From a virus: a stretch of DNA of 30,465 nucleotides. The notes below the pieces were generated by a model. The model was not told where the DNA came from and made no database searches. It saw nothing but the letters and a program-made list of their open reading frames with translations. The position numbers and the translations under genes were made by a program. The first letter of the stretch is position 1; the number at the start of each line of letters is the position of its first letter. The stretch is taken from the IMG/VR virus record IMGVR_UViG_3300024520_000348, positions 1 through 30,465 of that record; one strand, written 5' to 3'. Positions 21,224-28,699 of this stretch are shown here, piece by piece.

Positions 21224-21427
21224 TTAATTCGACAGCTTTTTGTCCAACAGGATCGGATCAAGGTTCATGCGGGCCTCCAGTAAAATGTCGCCGCCCATTA
21301 CCCTGTCCAGAAGTATGGGGTCGAGGTTCATTCTGGCATCCAGAAGAATGTTGGTGATCGTCGGAACCGTCGGGGCGGCCGTTGTCGTGTCTACGCTGTG
21401 GCCCTGCTGGTGGGCAATAAAAAGCAT
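21224..21427 (-). CDS. Small protein with tandem ILLDARMNLDP repeat
   Basis: 67 residues from ATG at 21427, coupled by TGATG and preceded by GAGGTGG. The C-terminal half holds two near-identical 15-residue units, ILLDARMNLDPILLD and ILLEARMNLDPILLD, six residues apart. The N-terminal half is His/Thr/Ala/Pro-rich (HQQGHSVDTTTAAPTVP). Probably a tail-appendage component by context; no family is recognised. Confidence 0.7.
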   Translation of the reverse strand: MLFIAHQQGHSVDTTTAAPTVPTITNILLDARMNLDPILLDRVMGGDILLEARMNLDPILLDKKLSN

Positions 21428-22713
21428 CAAGCCACCTCGATATAGGTCAAAAACCCGTCGATATCGCCAGTACACTCAAGGGATATTGATTGACCCGCTG
21501 CTGATTCAAAATGCCCGGCTGGATTAAAGGCGGCAGCGAAACCAACCTGCGCCGTCAGCTTCATAACCCCGGTTAGCGCCGTGCCCGCCGCGTTGCTTTC
21601 AAAGCGGCAGTCGCTGGTGCCGGCGCTGATGAGCGTCACGGCCAATACCCGTATTTTCCTCGAAGCCACCAACGCCACAATTTCATTGTCGCCGGAAGCG
21701 GCATTGATCACAGCATATTTGTAATCGTCATTGGCCGCCGGACACATCAGCAGAGCGCCATTCTGCGTCACCTGCAAGGGCGCATAGTCGCCGTCCGCGC
21801 CCGCCAGGGCCGCAAGATCGTCATTGCGCACCCCAAGGGCCATAACGCCAATATCGCCGCTGGAGTGCGCCGCGTCTTCCGCCTTGGCCAGATCGCCGGC
21901 CGCCGTAGTCGCGGCGCCAATGGTGACCTCGCCAATAGTATTGGATCCCGCTGGCAACGCCACGTCAGTGGCCAAACTCACCCGTGGGACCGTAGCGCCA
22001 TCTACGCCCGTACCACCTGCTATGCCAGCCTGGCCGACTATGAGATTGACCTTGGCTCTGTCCGACTCGTCCCAGTCATCCAAAATCTGAAGTGCCGTCA
22101 AGATGGCCGCGGAGTTGGTTTCCGTAACCGTGCCGTCAACACTGACGGTGCTGCCGCCATCCGTTATCGCGATGGCGCCGCTGGCATCCACATTCAAGCC
22201 GCGTTCGTTGCCGGCCGCGTCCCGGATGGTCATGTAAATGTTGCGGTTGGCCGACATGCGCGCCGCGCCAGCATCGCCCTCGTCAACACTGTCCGGCGTC
22301 GTGTCATCAAACACAAAACCAGCCATGCTGACGCCATCGGATCCGGCCGTGAACGCGGCATCATCAGCGAGGACCGTATTATCGAGCAACTGCAAGGCCG
22401 TCAGAGCCGCGCCGTCGATTTGAACGGCGAATGTACCGGAGTTCTTAACGTTGCCGATCTCTGCCACGCCGGCAGCTAGCTTACCAATTTCCGCCGTTCC
22501 CGCCCCAAGGACAACCGCTTCACCGTCCATGGTGATCTTCAGGTCGGTGTCATCGTTCTGGATCGGAAGGCCGTCCGTCAACGACACTCGGGTGTAGGTC
22601 GTAGTATCGCCGAATGCCGCTTTGACCAGCTGCCAATGTCGCGTGGCATCGTCGTCCGTCGCAATAACGGCGCCGTCCGCCGTGCCAGCCGATAGTGTTA
22701 CGTCATCAGCCAT
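21427..22713 (-). CDS. Virion structural protein (tail/appendage)
   Basis: 428 residues, low in Cys and Lys, very rich in Ala, Gly, Thr and Asp. The N-terminus contains HWQLVKAAFGDTTTYTRVS and LPIQNDD, a motif I associate with structural proteins of environmental phages. The middle has repeated Gly/Ala/Asp beta turns. The C-terminal about 110 residues form a jelly-roll-like domain (YKYAVINAASGDNEIVALVA, KLTAQVGFAAAFNPAG). Likely a tail-fibre or appendage protein. Confidence 0.78.
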   Translation of the reverse strand: MADDVTLSAGTADGAVIATDDDATRHWQLVKAAFGDTTTYTRVSLTDGLPIQNDDTDLKITMDGEAVVLGAGTAEIGKLAAGVAEIGNVKNSGTFAVQIDGAALTALQLLDNTVLADDAAFTAGSDGVSMAGFVFDDTTPDSVDEGDAGAARMSANRNIYMTIRDAAGNERGLNVDASGAIAITDGGSTVSVDGTVTETNSAAILTALQILDDWDESDRAKVNLIVGQAGIAGGTGVDGATVPRVSLATDVALPAGSNTIGEVTIGAATTAAGDLAKAEDAAHSSGDIGVMALGVRNDDLAALAGADGDYAPLQVTQNGALLMCPAANDDYKYAVINAASGDNEIVALVASRKIRVLAVTLISAGTSDCRFESNAAGTALTGVMKLTAQVGFAAAFNPAGHFESAAGQSISLECTGDIDGFLTYIEVA

Positions 22714-22725
22714 GGGCTATTCCAT

Positions 22726-23469
22726 TCATGATCCAACCCCTAGTAACATCAGCCTTGATACGCCAGCCGCTGGCGCCGCGGCCACCGCAGCCATGACGAT
22801 CGGGCTACCCGGCATGTAAATAGGTGGGTGGTCATCAACAGTGGTGACAGCGCCGGTGATCGTGCCGATGTCGCCCGTGACAATATCCGCCGCGTTAGTA
22901 ACGAATGGCTTGTGGCTGGTAAGGCTTGATCCGATGGCAAGGGGAGATAGTCCAGCGGCGAGAGCCGTTATTTCACCAGCAGTGAGTATCCGATTCCATG
23001 TTGCCAGGTCCGCCATCGACCCGTCATATGGTCGCGCGTTGTCGCTGTTGCGGTTGCCGACTTCCATTTCATTAGCGGGCGTTACCCAAGACCCAGAGCC
23101 ATTACTTGTTGAGCCATATGAAACCTCGGTGCCGTCAGTATAAACATGAATATTCACTCCAGCAGTAACCACACCCGTAAAAGTTACGCATACATGTATC
23201 CACGCCCCCGCAGGTATGCTGCCAGACGCCGCAAACCGTTTAGCATGCGACGTGCCGTTGAATTGGGCGCTAAATACATTGCTGGAACTATACCAGAGTA
23301 GCGTGGACGTTGTGCTGGAGCCGTTGAATATTCTGGCGAAATAAGTGTTTCCCGGAACGCTCTCAGGGAAGGCCCAGAACGCCACCGTAAAGCCTGTAGA
23401 AGCCAACGCCGCAGACCCGCTGTAGACAATTTTGTCGGAACTATCGCCGAGTTCGAAATGGTAGGCCAT
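22726..23469 (-). CDS. LamG/concanavalin-like tail protein
   Basis: 247 residues. Residues about 1-165 form a LamG jelly roll: SGSAALASTGFTVAFWAFPE, then WIHVCVTFTG, VNIHVYTDGTEVSYG, and the terminal DGSMADLATWNRILTAGEIT signature. A second short part (PPIYMPGSPIVMAAVAAAPA) follows. LamG domains bind glycans, so this is a receptor-binding or fibre candidate. Coupled to both neighbours. Confidence 0.83.
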   Translation of the reverse strand: MAYHFELGDSSDKIVYSGSAALASTGFTVAFWAFPESVPGNTYFARIFNGSSTTSTLLWYSSSNVFSAQFNGTSHAKRFAASGSIPAGAWIHVCVTFTGVVTAGVNIHVYTDGTEVSYGSTSNGSGSWVTPANEMEVGNRNSDNARPYDGSMADLATWNRILTAGEITALAAGLSPLAIGSSLTSHKPFVTNAADIVTGDIGTITGAVTTVDDHPPIYMPGSPIVMAAVAAAPAAGVSRLMLLGVGS

Positions 23470-23954
23470 CAGCTTGTCGTGTATTCCAGGCTGACGGCGC
23501 GGACCTCACAGTCGCCCGTCGCATCATCGTTTGTCGCGTCATCGGCATCGCGAAACATCTTTATGCAAACGAGATCGTTCGCGGCCAGGCTATCCGCATT
23601 GGTGAGAGTGATCGAATATTCGTCTATCAAGCCAGCCGTGCCGGGAACCGTGGGGGCTGTCCCGACATTAACGGCGTCATAGCTTTCGGTGTCACCATCT
23701 TCGCCGTCAGTAATGGCCCATAGCGAAATCTCAAACTCCACGTTATTCGCCACTGCCGATGCCATGGAATAGATAATCTTCAGTACAGGCCCGGACGCAT
23801 AGTCCTGCGGCATCCTGAAAACCCAGTACACGCCTTCCGGCGTGGTGTCGTCGAACAACAATACCGGCAGGCTGTTTTCAACCGTGAACCCGGCCGGGGC
23901 GGAGGCGTCAAAGCCGCTTGGCGGCAGGCTAAGAATTACTGTCCCGGTAGCCAT
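23469..23954 (-). CDS. Virion/tail-appendage protein
   Basis: 161 residues with FDDTTPEGVYWVFRMPQDYA and SGPVLKIIYSMASAVANNVE near residues 33-73, a pattern shared by appendage proteins of many phages. Acidic Asp/Thr-rich C-terminal half (DDATNDDATGDCEVRAVSLE). Stop and start overlap with both neighbours. Function by context only. Confidence 0.75.
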   Translation of the reverse strand: MATGTVILSLPPSGFDASAPAGFTVENSLPVLLFDDTTPEGVYWVFRMPQDYASGPVLKIIYSMASAVANNVEFEISLWAITDGEDGDTESYDAVNVGTAPTVPGTAGLIDEYSITLTNADSLAANDLVCIKMFRDADDATNDDATGDCEVRAVSLEYTTS

Positions 23955-24343
23955 TAGGTGCCGTCCAGTTCATTGCGGATTTGAGTCTTGAACTGCGCAA
24001 CGGTGCGGGGCGCCCGCGATTCCGGTGTGTATTGATCAATATCCGCGCGCAGAATGTTGATCTCCTTGATGAGCATCTTCACCAATGCCCTATCATAGGA
24101 TTCTATACCGTCCACGGTGTTTGCGGCGGCATCCCGGTCCGCATCCAACTGCGCCGCGTCTACCGCGTTCTGTGCCGCCTGATCCAGGAGCGAAACAACG
24201 TCGCCCGTGATCGTCCAGTATTTCGAGGGCTGCCCGGCCACCGCCGTCAGATCCGGGTTGATGATCCAGTCCACAACCGAGAAGTCAGGCGTGTTGACGC
24301 TGCGCCGGTACTCTTTCGTCACACGGTGCAATACGTCGGCCAT
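23954..24343 (-). CDS. Conserved phage hypothetical protein
   Basis: 129 residues from ATG at 24343 (GAGGTGG upstream; a GTG at 24349 is two codons earlier). The SVNTPDFSVVDWIINPDLTA and KYWTITGDVVSLL stretch is typical of small phage proteins beside tail appendage genes. A helix-rich end follows (RALVKMLIKEINILRADIDQ). First gene after a terminator and a possible promoter. Confidence 0.73.
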   Translation of the reverse strand: MADVLHRVTKEYRRSVNTPDFSVVDWIINPDLTAVAGQPSKYWTITGDVVSLLDQAAQNAVDAAQLDADRDAAANTVDGIESYDRALVKMLIKEINILRADIDQYTPESRAPRTVAQFKTQIRNELDGT

Positions 24344-24352
24344 GGCCACCTC

Positions 24353-24381
24353 AAACGAAAACGGCCGCCGAAAGGCAGCCG
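24353..24381 (-). terminator. Intrinsic terminator before the tail-appendage cassette
   Basis: Minus-strand CGGCTGCC (24381-24374), loop TTTC, GGCGGCCG (24369-24362), one U-G pair, followed by TTTTCGTTT. Like others here it stands just before the next gene's ribosome binding site. Confidence 0.7.
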
Positions 24382-24496
24382 AGGGTTTTGTCTACGTTGA
24401 AAGTCAGGTTGTGCGCAGGAAAAACCCGGATCAGCCAGTCTTGGCCGCCGCCGGGGCGTTTAAACTAGGGCTTCCGCAAGGATCGGAACCATATCC

Positions 24497-24525
24497 ATAT
24501 TACCGTTTTCCCGGTTAACCGACAA
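24497..24525 (-). promoter_or_regulatory. Possible minus-strand promoter with CGGTTAACCG palindrome
   Basis: TTGTCG (24525-24520), 17 bases, TAATAT (24502-24497) in a 190-base gap. A perfect palindrome CGGTTAACCG (24521-24512) covers the spacer start. Match to consensus is only fair. Together with the terminator about 120 bases downstream it could form a regulated leader. Confidence 0.35.
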
Positions 24526-24535
24526 GCCCCCAATT

Positions 24536-25066
24536 TTATAGTCCGTAATGTACCGCCAAAGTATCGCATGCAGCTATCAGCAAACCAGTGGCGCGCTGGC
24601 GGTTTTCTCTACCAGTCTCGGCCACCTCGGTAAGCGTCTCACCCAAGCCCAACACGGCCCAAACCACATTGGATGTCCGCGAATTTATGCCGCCCAACAC
24701 CTTTAGCGCCCGGTACACCTTGTCCCTTGCCGACGCTACCTTCTCAGGCTCACCACCGGAATGGCTGTCCTCGCCTAGCACCCTGTCCAGATCCGGGCAT
24801 TGGTAGCCGGCAAGACATGCCCGGCCGAAGTCCTGTTGGAACCGCCTGGCCGCGTCAACCTGCTTACCGCGGATCGTGTCCCGGCTTTCCAGCACGTCGA
24901 TCACGTCCTGAACGCGAAACGGGTAGCTCACGTTGCCTTCGTCGTCGGCAATGGTTTCCGCCACGCGCTTTGACACAGGGCCGTCCTTGCTGGACTTGCC
25001 GTCTACAAGGGCGCGGTGCTGGTTGCGCCACCGGCTGGGCCTTAACTCGTCTTCCGCCAAGCTCAT
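24536..25066 (-). CDS. DUF6456-like putative regulator
   Basis: 176 residues from ATG at 25066 (AGGAG at six bases). N-terminal half charged (RPSRWRNQHRALVDGKSSKD). The C-terminal about 90 residues contain DAARRFQQDFGRACLAGY...ASARDKVYRALKVLGG...VVWAVLGLGETLTEVAE...GLLIAACDTLAVHYGL. This order (rf..df.ra, then a helix-turn-helix-like pair, ending LA.HYGL) resembles DUF6456 proteins of Alphaproteobacteria. DNA binding is inferred. Confidence 0.65.
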   Translation of the reverse strand: MSLAEDELRPSRWRNQHRALVDGKSSKDGPVSKRVAETIADDEGNVSYPFRVQDVIDVLESRDTIRGKQVDAARRFQQDFGRACLAGYQCPDLDRVLGEDSHSGGEPEKVASARDKVYRALKVLGGINSRTSNVVWAVLGLGETLTEVAETGRENRQRATGLLIAACDTLAVHYGL

Positions 25067-25301
25067 GTCTCCTGCCTTGCCTTCAGGGCCACCGCAGAAA
25101 CTATAGGTTTCGACCCAGCAACTATGACTTCCCTTAAGGCATCCCGCAGCCGCTCTACCTCGTCGGCGGCTTCCGCGCAGTCCTTGGCCGCATCTTTCAC
25201 CACATCTGAATGCCAAAGCGCTGTAAGGTTTTTTGGTGCCCATCACGCAGCATTTCGTCATCATCGCGAAGCCGCTCTACTATGTCTGTGGTGGTGTTCA
25301 T
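25063..25301 (-). pseudogene. Coiled-coil gene with an apparent -1 frameshift at an A-run
   Basis: ATG at 25301 (GGGAGGAAAGCAC upstream) begins MNTTTDIVERLRDDDEMLRD, but this frame stops at 25197 after 34 codons. At AAAAAA (25234-25229) a -1 shift continues as HSDVVKDAAKDCAEAADEVE, RLRDALREV, and ends ARQET with its TGA overlapping the next ATG at 25066. The shifted frame's smooth ending suggests the full gene is meant to be read this way, by slippage on the A-run, or a base was lost. About 79 residues if joined. Confidence 0.65.
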
Positions 25302-25570
25302 GTGCTTTCCTCCCGGGCCGCCGCCTTCAGCATGGCTTGCCATTCAACTTTCGTTCTTTCATCGCTCCATCCGTCAGAAGGCGGAATATTCCAAGCAGCT
25401 TCCAACATCGCCTCTGACGGCTCCATCAGGGCCGCCGTGACTGCTCCAACAGCACGACGCATGGCCACCCGCATATCAGCGCCGTTTGGGTCAAGCCATT
25501 CCTCGGTTGAAATTTCGCCGCCAGAAAATTGTTCGGCCAAAGCCCTCGCCGCCTTCTCAATCATGCTCAT
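25298..25570 (-). CDS. Hypothetical protein, paralogue 1 of a tandem pair
   Basis: 90 residues: MSMIEKAARALAEQFSGG ... TAALMEPSEAMLEAAW ... WQAMLKAAAREEST. The blocks EKxARA, ALMEPxEAM and W.AMLKAA are shared with the next gene upstream, so the pair arose by duplication. The ALMEP/WQAML arrangement is common in small phage and rhizobial proteins of unknown function. ATGA coupling. Confidence 0.75.
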   Translation of the reverse strand: MSMIEKAARALAEQFSGGEISTEEWLDPNGADMRVAMRRAVGAVTAALMEPSEAMLEAAWNIPPSDGWSDERTKVEWQAMLKAAAREEST

Positions 25571-25887
25571 GTCCCTGTCCTTTCCTCATCTCCGTCGAGA
25601 GCCGCCTTCAGCATGGCTGGCCAAGCTTCCTTAGTCGATTCACGGACGCACTGCGCCGGCGGCAGGTGCCCGTGTTTTTTGAATCCCTCGTCCACGGCAT
25701 TGTTGAATGCCTTTATCATCGCCTCGTCTGGCTCCATCAGGGCTTCTATGACGCGACCTGCCTTCTCAAATGCGCAGCGCTGATAATCCTTATGCTGATC
25801 AGGGTAATTATCCAGAATATGCCTGCCGTCAACTTCGCCAAACCAATCCGGCTCTATCGCTCGCGCCACCTTCTCCAGCATGCTCAT
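25567..25887 (-). CDS. Hypothetical protein, paralogue 2 of a tandem pair
   Basis: 106 residues: MSMLEKVARAIEPDWFGEVD ... GRVIEALMEPDEAMIKAFNN ... EAWPAMLKAALDGDEERTGT. Same block order as paralogue 1, with a longer middle. The leader AGGACAGGGACATGAGCATG is identical at both starts, so the duplication included the ribosome binding site. Function unknown. Confidence 0.75.
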   Translation of the reverse strand: MSMLEKVARAIEPDWFGEVDGRHILDNYPDQHKDYQRCAFEKAGRVIEALMEPDEAMIKAFNNAVDEGFKKHGHLPPAQCVRESTKEAWPAMLKAALDGDEERTGT

Positions 25888-26357
25888 GTCCCTGTCCTAT
25901 CGTTGCCTCCAGCCGCGTGGTGCGCGTCCAATATCCCTTGCCCTACCCTGCGAAGCATTGCCCCCAACGGGCCGTCCTTGTGTTTCACGTCCGCCATGAG
26001 CCGCATGTGTTCGGCGTATTGCTCCGGTGACAATATGCGGCTAGGCGGGCCGGTGGGTTCTTCGGCGGGCGGCTTCTTCGCCACGTAGCTCTTTGTCCGC
26101 TGCGCTTCAGCGCATGCCTTCAGGCATACCGCCAGCACTGGCCAGCCCTGCTTATCATGCGTCCGGCGAAGGGTATTCCACGCGTCGTCAAGGACTACAG
26201 GGCCGTAATGGCCGAGAGCGTCAACGTATTCCGTCAGGGACAAGACGATCTTTTCTTCGTTCGAGCGAATGTGGTACGGCGGTGAGTACAGCGCCGCCAT
26301 TTTGGCCACGAAGAATTGCTTGGCGTCGTCTTTTTGGGCTGGAGTAAGCATGCTCAT
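25884..26357 (-). CDS. Possible replication-accessory protein
   Basis: 157 residues. Helical, with EEKIVLSLTEYVDALGHYG and LRRTHDKQGWPVLAVCLKAC near residues 33-87 and a Pro-rich break (KKPPAEEPTGPPS). The LxxYxxAL...GWP....LKAC pattern is reminiscent of phage helicase-loader-type proteins, but this is weak. Starts MSM with ATGA coupling like the two genes after it. Confidence 0.6.
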   Translation of the reverse strand: MSMLTPAQKDDAKQFFVAKMAALYSPPYHIRSNEEKIVLSLTEYVDALGHYGPVVLDDAWNTLRRTHDKQGWPVLAVCLKACAEAQRTKSYVAKKPPAEEPTGPPSRILSPEQYAEHMRLMADVKHKDGPLGAMLRRVGQGILDAHHAAGGNDRTGT

Positions 26358-26578
26358 ATCCCGTCCAGAATGGCCCCAATGTCAGGCTGCCCATTGCGAA
26401 TGATGCCCGCCACATATTCAGGCGGGTTTTCCTTTTCCGCCGCCAGCCGCACCGCCTGTAATGCCTGATCATGATCGCCGTTGAATGAGCGCAGCAGCTT
26501 CGTGATCTGCCCGCCGGCCTTCTTGCCAAGCAATGCTTTGCCTTCTCGATACAAAGTCACGTCTGGGGTTTCAGTCAT
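26354..26578 (-). CDS. Small protein resembling the C-terminal module of phage replication proteins
   Basis: 74 residues from ATG at 26578 (GGGTGG just upstream). TLYREGKALLGKKAGGQITK, then LLRSFNG...AVRLAAEKENPPEYVAGIIRNG, resembles the LY..GK.LLGK.AGG.I.KLL...Y..GI.. module that ends many phage replication-initiation-type proteins. Here it is a separate gene. Function inferred and moderate. Confidence 0.65.
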   Translation of the reverse strand: MTETPDVTLYREGKALLGKKAGGQITKLLRSFNGDHDQALQAVRLAAEKENPPEYVAGIIRNGQPDIGAILDGI

Positions 26579-26993
26579 GCCACCCACCCTTATCACCGCT
26601 TTCTACCGCAGCCTCATATAACAAGGTCTCAACTCGGTGGGTTTTTTGCTTTTTGGGTTTAGCCTCAAACGCCCCATGGCTGCGACGAAACATCCACATA
26701 ACAAAAGCTGAAGGACGAGCGCAGTGCCACTCAAACACAAGCTTGCCACCTTTGTACACTCGCCCACTTTTCAACCAGCTATACCACCTGTTTGATATCC
26801 AAATATCTTCAAAATGAAGCCCCAAGGCGTCGAAGCAAACGGTGCGCTTACCCAGTTTTACATTGGTGAGTTCAGCATTGGCCAAGGCCCAAAACAACAG
26901 GTCAAGCTCATCATCAGCAGCATTATTAAAAAGGAACGCAGGAAGCGCCATTTTCGCCAGCATGTTCAATGCACATTTTTTAACCCTCCACAT
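26571..26993 (-). CDS. Hypothetical protein
   Basis: 140 residues from ATG at 26993 (GGAGGG nine bases upstream). LPAFLFNNAADDELDLLFWA and FEDIWISNRWYSWLKSGRVY suggest a compact alpha/beta domain; the C-terminus is basic (RRSHGAFEAKPKKQKTHR). It overlaps the next gene by 8 bases. No family is recognised. Its start sits at the edge of the structured non-coding stretch. Confidence 0.65.
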   Translation of the reverse strand: MWRVKKCALNMLAKMALPAFLFNNAADDELDLLFWALANAELTNVKLGKRTVCFDALGLHFEDIWISNRWYSWLKSGRVYKGGKLVFEWHCARPSAFVMWMFRRSHGAFEAKPKKQKTHRVETLLYEAAVESGDKGGWHD

Positions 26994-27459
26994 AATACTG
27001 CCCTCCGTTTCTCCACAGCTGCGCCCTTTCCTACCCGCCGGACTGGCCCTTGAAACCATTTCGACGGCCACTGGCTAATGTGGCGCTTGCGCGGAGTACT
27101 CGTTTCCCTTTGACCATAATGGCCTCGGCGCACTGTCCCTACGCCGCCTACCTCAGGCTTTCTTAGGCGCCTTCACACTGCATACCGGGCCTGGTAGCCA
27201 ACCAGGAGACAATATGCAGCGCCGCTCGACCTTTCCGGGGAGTGCCCGGTCCCGTGTGGGTTGCTGGGTGCAAGTGGCACAGCAGAGCCAGCATTTGTTT
27301 CCAGGCTTTGGGTACGGGAGCCTGACAAACCGTTTTGACGGCACATTGAACCCTTGATAAAATGGCGACAGTGTTGTATTACTGCCGCATCGTCGGGTTG
27401 CAGCATTTGCTTACCGCCATGCTGCGAAAAATGGCGCATATGGGAATGGGCACGGGCTA
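26994..27459. other. Gene-free stretch rich in inverted repeats
   Basis: About 466 bases with no supported gene on either strand. Minus frames at 27153-27344 and 27173-27463 lack good starts and have composition typical of antisense or structural sequence. The stretch contains the candidate RNA described separately. Confidence 0.6.
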
Positions 27460-27487
27460 TCAAAGCCGGGTGCCCATTTTCGTTTTT
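27178..27487 (+). ncRNA. Candidate structured non-coding RNA
   Basis: Nested perfect stems: CTGCATA (27178-27184)/TATGCAG (27213-27219) enclosing CCTGGT/ACCAGG (27190-27206); CCGGG/CCCGG near 27235-27249; TGCTGG/CCAGCA (27262-27293) enclosing GTGC-AAGTG-GCAC; CAGGCT/AGCCTG (27303-27324); GCAGCAT/ATGCTGC (27400-27425), with CGCCAT/ATGGCG as an alternative. It ends in a strong plus-strand terminator. Boundaries and promoter are uncertain; a CATAAT box at 27114-27119 has no clear -35. Not recognised as tmRNA, RNase P or 6S RNA. It might instead be an origin. Confidence 0.4.
27446..27487 (+). terminator. Intrinsic terminator (plus strand)
   Basis: ATGGGCAC (27446-27453) pairs with GTGCCCAT (27470-27477), with an inner GGCT/AGCC (27455-27458, 27464-27467), followed by TTTTCGTTTTT. 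There is no plus-strand protein gene upstream that it could serve. It overlaps the 3' end of the convergent minus gene, whose last codons it encodes. Confidence 0.75.
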
Positions 27488-27723
27488 AGATAAGGACCTG
27501 ATTGAGCGGTCCTTTCTGACGGAGGAATTTCCCTAAAATAAATGTTTAGTGCGCGCTTAGCAGAGCCGCCAATAATTTGACTGGCTGCTGTTTCTGATAG
27601 CTCCGAGCCATGGGCGGCAATAGCTGCCTTGACAGCACTGCAAACCGCTTTATGAAAACGACCGCGGTCACCCGTGCTGATATCAGTGAATTTTTTCATG
27701 ATATTGAATCCGCGCCGGGCCAT
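27460..27723 (-). CDS. Hypothetical protein
   Basis: 87 residues from ATG at 27723 (GAGG seven bases upstream); an ATG at 27699 is an alternative and overlaps the stop of a small upstream frame. Helical with KKFTDISTGDRGRFHKAVCS and AVKAAIAAHGSELSE. The final GTRL residues are encoded inside the convergent terminator. No family is recognised. Confidence 0.6.
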   Translation of the reverse strand: MARRGFNIMKKFTDISTGDRGRFHKAVCSAVKAAIAAHGSELSETAASQIIGGSAKRALNIYFREIPPSERTAQSGPYLKTKMGTRL

Positions 27724-27806
27724 GTTGACCTCGGCAAAAAGGAGCGGGCGCATTGGCGATCCGCGACCCGGCGCGAAACTGAATTTGATTTTGCCATATT
27801 CAACAT
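27696..27806 (-). CDS. Possible 36-residue peptide
   Basis: ATG at 27806 with AAGGTG close upstream. The product is MLNMAKSNSVSRRVADRQCA and then 16 more residues, basic and Ser-rich, ending in TGA that overlaps the alternative ATG at 27699. It overlaps the 27723 start in another frame. Plausible but weak. Confidence 0.3.
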   Translation of the reverse strand: MLNMAKSNSVSRRVADRQCARSFLPRSTWPGADSIS

Positions 27807-27845
27807 ATCACCTTCTACCCTATTCCGGCCCGGCGTTCAAGCCGA

Positions 27846-28046
27846 TCATTGGTTGGCCTCTTTTTTGCGAATGGCGGCTGTGTATGCCTGATACTCGGCA
27901 AGCCATGTCTCTTTCGCCTGTTCATAGGCAATGTCTAACTGGGCGCGATCCGGCGGGCTTAAGCCGTCGGTGTTGGTCGCGCCCAAAAACTGATAGCGCT
28001 GCCGGGCTGCGGCGCACCTCTCGTACAAAGCAGTCAGATCGCTCAT
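27846..28046 (-). CDS. Hypothetical helical protein
   Basis: 66 residues: MSDLTALYERCAAARQRYQF, then AQLDIAYEQAKETWLAEYQA, a helical hairpin. GGGCGGGAA precedes the ATG, which overlaps the prior stop as ATGA. No family is recognised. Confidence 0.72.
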   Translation of the reverse strand: MSDLTALYERCAAARQRYQFLGATNTDGLSPPDRAQLDIAYEQAKETWLAEYQAYTAAIRKKEANQ

Positions 28047-28258
28047 TTCCCGCCCTCTTGCTGTGCTGGTGGCATGGCCTCCACGGAACGGCGCAGTTCG
28101 TCCTCGGGGACATCCGGGTCATGAGGAACATTTATCCAGGCCCCCCACGATCCGCCCCCACGGGAAATAGAAAATCGCTTCCTGTATTGCAAAACCACCT
28201 TCCCCTTTAGCCCCCAATATTCCCGCACGGTACGTAGTTCAATATCAACAATAGTCAT
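28043..28258 (-). CDS. Hypothetical protein
   Basis: 71 residues; a beta-rich start (MTIVDIELRTVREYWGLKGK, VVLQYRKRFSISRGGG), then WGAWINVPHDPDVPEDELRR and a short Gln/Gly tail. ATGA-coupled at both ends. No family is recognised. Confidence 0.7.
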   Translation of the reverse strand: MTIVDIELRTVREYWGLKGKVVLQYRKRFSISRGGGSWGAWINVPHDPDVPEDELRRSVEAMPPAQQEGGK

Positions 28259-28674
28259 GGCTTATCCTCTGGTGGTGTGGGGGCGTCTTGCCAATGGGTT
28301 AGGTCGTCGTCTTCAAAGGTAATAAGCTTGCCGTCCGAGACAGCCACTGCCCAACAAGCGCCTATCCAACTGACACAATGCGCGGCGGTGTTGGCTGGCC
28401 AGCCTGTGTTTGACACCAAGAGCCGCCTTTTGGGATCTCGCGGTATCGTCTCTATTGGTTGCCAGAGATCGGCGCGGGTGTTCCATTCTTGAATGGCGTC
28501 TTCATACCAAGCCATTTCTTCTGGCTTTGCATAGCCGGTCCGCACATCTGGCCCGCGTGCGCCACACCCGCACAGAACAGCGCCCCATTTTGCTTGTGTG
28601 CTGTCCTGCCAAGGCCAAATATCACCGGTTTTGGCGGTAGCACCACAAAACGGGCAAGGCTCGATCTCTGTCAT
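28255..28674 (-). CDS. Lar-like restriction-alleviation protein fused to a DUF551 domain
   Basis: 139 residues from ATG at 28674. Residues about 4-68 match Lar-type proteins: PCPFCG, then LCGCGARGPDV, and EDAIQEWNTR. Lar modulates type I restriction in E. coli phage Rac (family knowledge). Residues about 70-138 match DUF551: LWQPIETIPRDPKRRLLVSN at the start and LTHWQDAPTPPED at the end. The two modules are common in phages, usually separate or fused like this. Role as anti-restriction is plausible but not shown here. Confidence 0.8.
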   Translation of the reverse strand: MTEIEPCPFCGATAKTGDIWPWQDSTQAKWGAVLCGCGARGPDVRTGYAKPEEMAWYEDAIQEWNTRADLWQPIETIPRDPKRRLLVSNTGWPANTAAHCVSWIGACWAVAVSDGKLITFEDDDLTHWQDAPTPPEDKP

Positions 28675-28699
28675 GCCGGCGCCGCGTTGTACGCGGTCC

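Noticed and set aside
27173-27463. 96-codon minus frame in the structured stretch
   Set aside because: TTG start inside the terminator hairpin, no ribosome site, and composition dictated by inverted repeats.
27178-27487. tRNA or tmRNA
   Set aside because: No acceptor/T-arm signature or CCA end fits any of the stems.
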